From NCBI GenBank assembly GCA_002369325.1, contig DFDU01000070.1:1-28720 (forward strand): a stretch of 28,720 bases of DNA, in the 5' to 3' direction. The DNA is from Lachnospiraceae bacterium UBA3820 (GTDB lineage Bacteria; Bacillota; Clostridia; Lachnospirales; Lachnospiraceae). Position 1 is the stretch's first letter. Each line of letters starts with the position of its first letter. Positions 24,965 through 28,720 of the stretch are shown here, piece by piece. A program made the translations under genes and the position numbers. Below the pieces are notes generated by a model. It was not told the origin of the DNA. It did not search any database and saw only the letters and a program-made list of their open reading frames with translations.

Positions 24965-26833
24965 ATGGGTAAACTTGCACTCTCTGAGCGTATTTTAATG
25001 AATATTGAAAAACCGGCAAGATATATAGGCAATGAGGTAAATATTGTTAAGAAGGATTTAAATGATATTGATATCAGATTTGCCGTATGTTTTCCTGATG
25101 TTTATGAAATAGGTATGTCGTATCTTGGCATCCAGATTCTCTATGATTTCTTTAACAGAAGAAGCGACACATATTGTGAGAGAGTCTACAGTCCGTGGCC
25201 GGATCTTGATAAAATCATGAGAGAAGAAAATATAAAACTTTTTTCTCTTGAAACACAAACACCTGTTTCGGAGTTTGACTGGCTCGGAATAACCATACAA
25301 TATGAAATGTGTTATACAAATATTCTTCAGGTTATTGAACTTTCGGGTATTCCTCTTTATGCAAAGGACAGAAAAAAAGGAGACACCTTTGTTATTGGCG
25401 GAGGTCCCTGTACGGTAAATCCGGAACCGCTTGCGGATTTTTTTGATATGTTTTATATCGGCGAGGGTGAGGTTTCCTATAATGAAATCCTTGAATTATA
25501 TAAGGTATATAAAGAAAGCAATATGGAAAGAGAGGAGTTTTTAAGAAAAGCTTCCCGCATACCGGGTGTTTATGTACCTTCATTGTATGAAGTTTCTTAT
25601 AACGAAGATGGCACTGTTCGTGCCATAAATCCAATATATGATGATGTTCCTGAAAAAATAAAATGGCAGGCAGTAATGGATTTTGATAATGTACCATATC
25701 CGATGAAGCCTGTTGTTCCATATATCAGAGCAACTCAGGACAGGGTTACTCTTGAAATTATGCGCGGCTGTATAAGAGGCTGCCGTTTTTGTCAGGCAGG
25801 TATGATTTACAGACCGACAAGACAAAAAAATGTCAATATGCTTAAGGAATATGCAAGAATAATGCTTGATAATACAGGATATGAGGAGATTTCCTTAAGT
25901 TCGCTTAGTTCCAGTGATTACGAAAAACTGGATGAGCTTTTAAGTTTTTTAATAGAACTGCGTGATAATGATCATGTAAATGTTTCTTTACCGTCTTTAC
26001 GTATAGATGCATTTTCACTCGATGTTATGAGCAAGGTTCAGGATATAAAAAAGAGCTCGCTTACATTTGCTGCAGAAGCAGGAACACAGAGGCTTCGTGA
26101 TGTTATAAATAAAGGTATTACCGAAGAAAATATTATAAAGGGCAGTCATGATGCCTTTTTAGGCGGCTGGGATAAGGTAAAGCTTTATTTTATGATGGGT
26201 CTTCCTACCGAAACCGATGAGGATTTACTTGGAATTGCCGAACTTGCCGAAAAAATTTCCGAAGAGTACTTTGATACCGTCCCTAAGGAAAAACGCAACG
26301 GAAGAGTTATGATTAATGCATCTTCTTCATATTTTGTTCCGAAGCCTTTTACACCGTTTCAGTGGGCACCTATGATTACGCCTGAAGAATATACCAGAAG
26401 AGCATATTTTGTAAAGGATGCATTTGCAAGACAAAGAAATAAGAAGAGTCTTAAATTTCAATATCATGACGCCGAGATAACCGTGCTTGAGGGTGTTCTG
26501 GCAAGAGGAGACAGAAGACTTGGCAAGGTTCTTTATGACGTGTATAAAAAGGGTGCAATTTATGATGCGTGGACAGAATTTTTTGATATGAACAGATATA
26601 AAGAAGCATTCGACGAAAATGACGTGGATATAAACTTTTATATTACAAGAGAAAGAGCTGATGATGAGATATTTCCATGGGAGCATTTGGATGTAGGCGT
26701 TTCGCGTCGCTTTTTATTAAATGAATGGCATAATGCCAAGGCCGGAGTGGTTACACCGAATTGTCGACAGAAATGCTCGGGCTGCGGAGCGGCTGTTTAT
26801 AAAGGAGGTGTCTGCTTTGAAGCTAAGAATTAA
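24965..26833 (+). CDS. B12-binding-type radical SAM protein (TIGR03960-like)
   Basis: A 622-residue radical SAM protein. The N-terminal part (about 1-220) resembles the cobalamin-binding Rossmann domain of this group (FAVCFPDVYEIGMSYLGIQILYDFF, FVIGGGPCTVNPEPLADFFD, IGEGE), although many members lack the cobalamin His motif, and I do not see a clear DxHxxG here. The radical SAM cluster motif is GCIRGCRFCQAG (Cys269, Cys273, Cys276). GTQRLRDVINKGI and KLYFMMGLPTETDEDL are usual SAM-barrel parts. A second Cys cluster at the C-terminus, CRQKCSGCGA (Cys600, Cys604, Cys607), may hold another metal site. AAAGGA precedes the start. The DUF2344 gene overlaps its 3' end by 17 bp. This pair is conserved before RNase G in clostridia; its substrate is unknown, though a role in RNA or ribosome modification is often suggested from context. 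Confidence 0.92.
   Translation: MGKLALSERILMNIEKPARYIGNEVNIVKKDLNDIDIRFAVCFPDVYEIGMSYLGIQILYDFFNRRSDTYCERVYSPWPDLDKIMREENIKLFSLETQTPVSEFDWLGITIQYEMCYTNILQVIELSGIPLYAKDRKKGDTFVIGGGPCTVNPEPLADFFDMFYIGEGEVSYNEILELYKVYKESNMEREEFLRKASRIPGVYVPSLYEVSYNEDGTVRAINPIYDDVPEKIKWQAVMDFDNVPYPMKPVVPYIRATQDRVTLEIMRGCIRGCRFCQAGMIYRPTRQKNVNMLKEYARIMLDNTGYEEISLSSLSSSDYEKLDELLSFLIELRDNDHVNVSLPSLRIDAFSLDVMSKVQDIKKSSLTFAAEAGTQRLRDVINKGITEENIIKGSHDAFLGGWDKVKLYFMMGLPTETDEDLLGIAELAEKISEEYFDTVPKEKRNGRVMINASSSYFVPKPFTPFQWAPMITPEEYTRRAYFVKDAFARQRNKKSLKFQYHDAEITVLEGVLARGDRRLGKVLYDVYKKGAIYDAWTEFFDMNRYKEAFDENDVDINFYITRERADDEIFPWEHLDVGVSRRFLLNEWHNAKAGVVTPNCRQKCSGCGAAVYKGGVCFEAKN
26801..26810 (+). promoter_or_regulatory. Strong internal SD that fixes the TTG start of the DUF2344 gene
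   Basis: AAAGGAGGTG is a full match to the anti-SD and lies inside the coding end of the radical SAM gene. It stands 6 nt before TTG 26817 and so selects this start over the longer in-frame reading that begins at 26721. Confidence 0.85.
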
Positions 26834-27512
26834 GTATGAAAAGACAGGCGTCTTAAGATTTATCGGACATCTAGATGTAATGAGATTATTTCAAAAAGCA
26901 ATCCGAAGAGCCGGGCTTGATGTGGCTTATTCGAAGGGCTTTTCACCGCACCAGATTATATCCTTTGCTGCACCGATGCCGCTTGGAATGACCTCCGAGG
27001 GTGAATATTTTGACGGAGAGTTTAATTCTGTTACTTCTACAAAGGATATGATGGAGAGATTAAACGCAGTTCTTCCCGACGGAATCAAAGTTCATGATAT
27101 AGTTCTTTTGAATGAAAATGCTAAACCGTCAATGGCTATAGTATCCGCATCGGATTATTATATATATAAAAATGAGGAATGTGATAAGGATATACCGGCA
27201 TTGCTTAAAGAATATATAGAGCCTATGATGAATAAAGCAACTGTTGAGGTTGTAAGAAAAACAAAATCAAAGGAAGAAATGACGGATATTAAACCGCTTA
27301 TTTTTGATTTGAAGGAATACGAAGACGGAATATATATGCTGCTTGAATCGGGAAGTAAAGCAAATCTTAAGCCTGAGCTTGTTGTTGCCGCACTTTGTGA
27401 AAATGCCGGCATAGAGTATAACAGATATGACTATATGATACACAGATTGGAAACCTATATGGGTGACTGTAAGGCTTTAAAGCCTTTATCCTGTGACGGA
27501 GAGAATTTTTAA
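26817..27512 (+). CDS. DUF2344 / TIGR03936 family protein
   Basis: A 231-residue protein starting LRIKYEKTGVLRFIGHLDVMRLFQKAIRRAGLDVAYSKGFSPHQIISFAAPMPLGMTSEGEYFD, the highly conserved block of this family. Some bacteria carry it fused to the radical SAM protein; here they are separate but overlap by 17 bp. The start is TTG at 26817, supported by a perfect SD at 26801-26810 and by where the conserved block begins; reading from 26721 would add 32 residues out of phase with the coding of the upstream gene. No catalytic residues are known to me for this family. A 16-bp perfect palindrome (27471-27486) lies near its 3' end. RNase G follows after 58 bp. The function is unknown, and the tight coupling suggests a partner of the radical SAM enzyme. 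Confidence 0.92.
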   Translation: MKLRIKYEKTGVLRFIGHLDVMRLFQKAIRRAGLDVAYSKGFSPHQIISFAAPMPLGMTSEGEYFDGEFNSVTSTKDMMERLNAVLPDGIKVHDIVLLNENAKPSMAIVSASDYYIYKNEECDKDIPALLKEYIEPMMNKATVEVVRKTKSKEEMTDIKPLIFDLKEYEDGIYMLLESGSKANLKPELVVAALCENAGIEYNRYDYMIHRLETYMGDCKALKPLSCDGENF

Positions 27513-27570
27513 ATTTAACAATACTTATTTATTCCGGGCTTTTATCCTATAACAAGAAAGGTTTAAAAAT

Positions 27571-28720
27571 ATGAATCGTTTTGTTATCATCAATAAAGAA
27601 AATATTAAACTTGGCTATTATTTTGAAAATGATAAGCTTTCGGATTTAAGATGTTATGAGGAAGGTTCGATTTTAAACAATATCTATGTAGGAAGAGTAT
27701 CCAATATACTCAATAACATTAAAGCTGCCTTTGTCGATATAAAGCCGGGACTTAGCTGTTATCTTTCCATGGAGGATTACAAAGGAAAAAAGAAGCTTAA
27801 AAACGGAGACATAATAACTGTCCAGATTTCAAAGGACAGCATTAAGACAAAACAACCGAGTGTTACAACGGATATATGTCTTACCGGAAAATATATAATA
27901 ATCCACTCCGAAAAAACAGTCGGTGTATCGTCAAAGATTAAGGATTCCGTAGCAAAGGACAGATTAAAAAGTCTCTTTGAAACGGCTCTTGGAAGGTTTA
28001 ATAATGAGAAAAAATGTGAAGATATGGAATATGGAGCCATTATAAGAACTCAGGCTTTTGATAAAGCCGTATCGGATGAAACAATTTTGGAAGAAATCTA
28101 CAGATTGTTAAGAAAGCTTGACGATAAGCTTGATAAGGCAAAATATATGTCTGCCTATTCTATGGTTTATGAAGATGAGCCCGCTTATATAAAAGACATG
28201 GCGGTTTTTTCCGAAAAAGAAGACTGTGAAGTTGTTACTGATGCCGAAGAAATATATAATAAATTTGTTGAGAATTATGATAAATCGTCGATAAGGTTTT
28301 ATGCGGATAATATGATTAGTTTGACAAATCTCTACAACCTTAAATCATTAACTGAAAAGGCATTAACGAAAAGGGCATATCTAAAATCGGGAGCATATCT
28401 TGTAATTGAACCTACCGAAGCTATGATTGTAATTGATGTAAATACCGGAAAAGCAATACATGGCAATAATTCCGAAGACTATATTTTTAAAATTAATTGT
28501 GAAGCGGCAAAAGAAATAGCAAGACAGCTTAGGATAAGAAATCTGTCAGGTATGGTACTCATAGATTTTATCAGTATGAAAAGCGAAAAATATAATAACG
28601 AGCTTTTGTCATGCTTAAGAGAATATACAATAAAGGATGATATTCCCGTAAAAGTTGTGGATATGACAAAACTTGGGCTTGTGGAGCTTACAAGAAAGAA
28701 AATCAGAAAACCTCTTTATG
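27571..28720 (+). CDS. rng: Ribonuclease G/E family endoribonuclease (3' end cut by window)
   Basis: The first 383 codons of an RNase G-type protein, open to the window end. The N-terminus holds an S1 RNA-binding domain (IYVGRVSNILNNIKAAFVDIKPGLSCYL). The catalytic region has YLKSGAYLVIEPTEAMIVIDVNTGKA and CEAAKEIARQLRIRNLSGMVLIDFISM. Asp289 and Asp332 lie 43 residues apart, like the Mg2+-binding Asp303 and Asp346 of E. coli RNase E, so the DNase-I-like site is intact. MTKLGLVELTRKK follows, as in the family. The start is ATG 27571 with AGAAAGG before it. The enzyme cuts single-stranded A/U-rich RNA in rRNA and mRNA processing. The usual clostridial order continues with rplU and rpmA, which would lie beyond the window. 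The rest of the protein, including any Cys-x-x-Cys zinc-link motif, is not visible. Confidence 0.95.
   Translation, partial: MNRFVIINKENIKLGYYFENDKLSDLRCYEEGSILNNIYVGRVSNILNNIKAAFVDIKPGLSCYLSMEDYKGKKKLKNGDIITVQISKDSIKTKQPSVTTDICLTGKYIIIHSEKTVGVSSKIKDSVAKDRLKSLFETALGRFNNEKKCEDMEYGAIIRTQAFDKAVSDETILEEIYRLLRKLDDKLDKAKYMSAYSMVYEDEPAYIKDMAVFSEKEDCEVVTDAEEIYNKFVENYDKSSIRFYADNMISLTNLYNLKSLTEKALTKRAYLKSGAYLVIEPTEAMIVIDVNTGKAIHGNNSEDYIFKINCEAAKEIARQLRIRNLSGMVLIDFISMKSEKYNNELLSCLREYTIKDDIPVKVVDMTKLGLVELTRKKIRKPLY

Noticed and set aside
26721..26816. Longer N-terminus for the DUF2344 protein
   Set aside because: The family block starts right after TTG 26817, and a perfect SD lies 6 nt before it; the extra 32 residues overlap the Cys-rich end of the radical SAM protein.
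27471..27486. Perfect 16-bp palindrome AAGGCTTTAAAGCCTT near the end of the DUF2344 gene, considered as an operator or terminator for rng
   Set aside because: It is in coding sequence, has no loop or T-tail, and fits codons for Lys-Ala-Leu-Lys-Pro; chance is sufficient.

Overview
The window is an ordinary-looking stretch of chromosome from an AT-rich, low-GC Gram-positive anaerobe, most likely a member of the Clostridia close to Lachnospiraceae. This rests on the gene order pta-ackA-rpmF / plsX-rnc-smc-ftsY, the order radical SAM (TIGR03960-like)-DUF2344-RNase G, SD sequences close to consensus before most genes, sigma-A type promoters, and acetate formation through Pta-AckA. The species cannot be named from sequence alone. 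Every gene I accept is on the + strand. I see no rRNA, tRNA, CRISPR array, prophage or transposase.

Layout. (1) Positions 3-413 are the 3' end of ilvC, closed by a hairpin terminator. (2) Positions 493-4323 hold a small membrane protein with an anti-sigma-type zinc finger that overlaps polA, then polA and coaE. (3) Positions 4405-8279 hold an FtsA-like ATPase with a long extra C-terminal region, followed 5 nt later by a membrane GAF-GGDEF diguanylate cyclase. A good promoter for this pair lies inside the end of coaE. (4) Positions 8321-10558 are pta and ackA. (5) rpmF (10668-10850) has a perfect consensus promoter and its own terminator. (6) A chemotaxis receptor (10964-12979) is inserted as a single transcription unit. 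(7) Positions 13135-19879 are plsX, rnc, smc and ftsY behind a strong promoter, with a 143-bp inverted-repeat element between smc and ftsY. (8) Positions 19960-23111 hold an ACT-containing threonine ammonia-lyase, a ferredoxin-less RACo-like ATPase and a WalJ/YycJ-type metallo-hydrolase. (9) Positions 23167-24894 hold the conserved ACT (UPF0237) plus UPF0210 pair. (10) From 24965 to the window end come a cobalamin-type radical SAM protein, a DUF2344 protein and RNase G, which is cut by the window edge.

Most genes are housekeeping: replication and repair (polA), CoA synthesis (coaE), acetate and ATP production (pta, ackA), phospholipid initiation (plsX), RNA processing (rnc, rng), chromosome organisation (smc) and membrane targeting (ftsY). 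The less usual points are the FtsA-like protein with beta-grasp-like C-terminal repeats coupled to a cyclic-di-GMP enzyme, the orphan zinc-finger membrane protein overlapping polA, the structured intergenic element between smc and ftsY, the RACo-like ATPase coupled to threonine ammonia-lyase, and the absence of acpP and a YceD gene from positions where clostridial clusters often carry them. I did not find convincing evidence for a wholly new multi-gene system.
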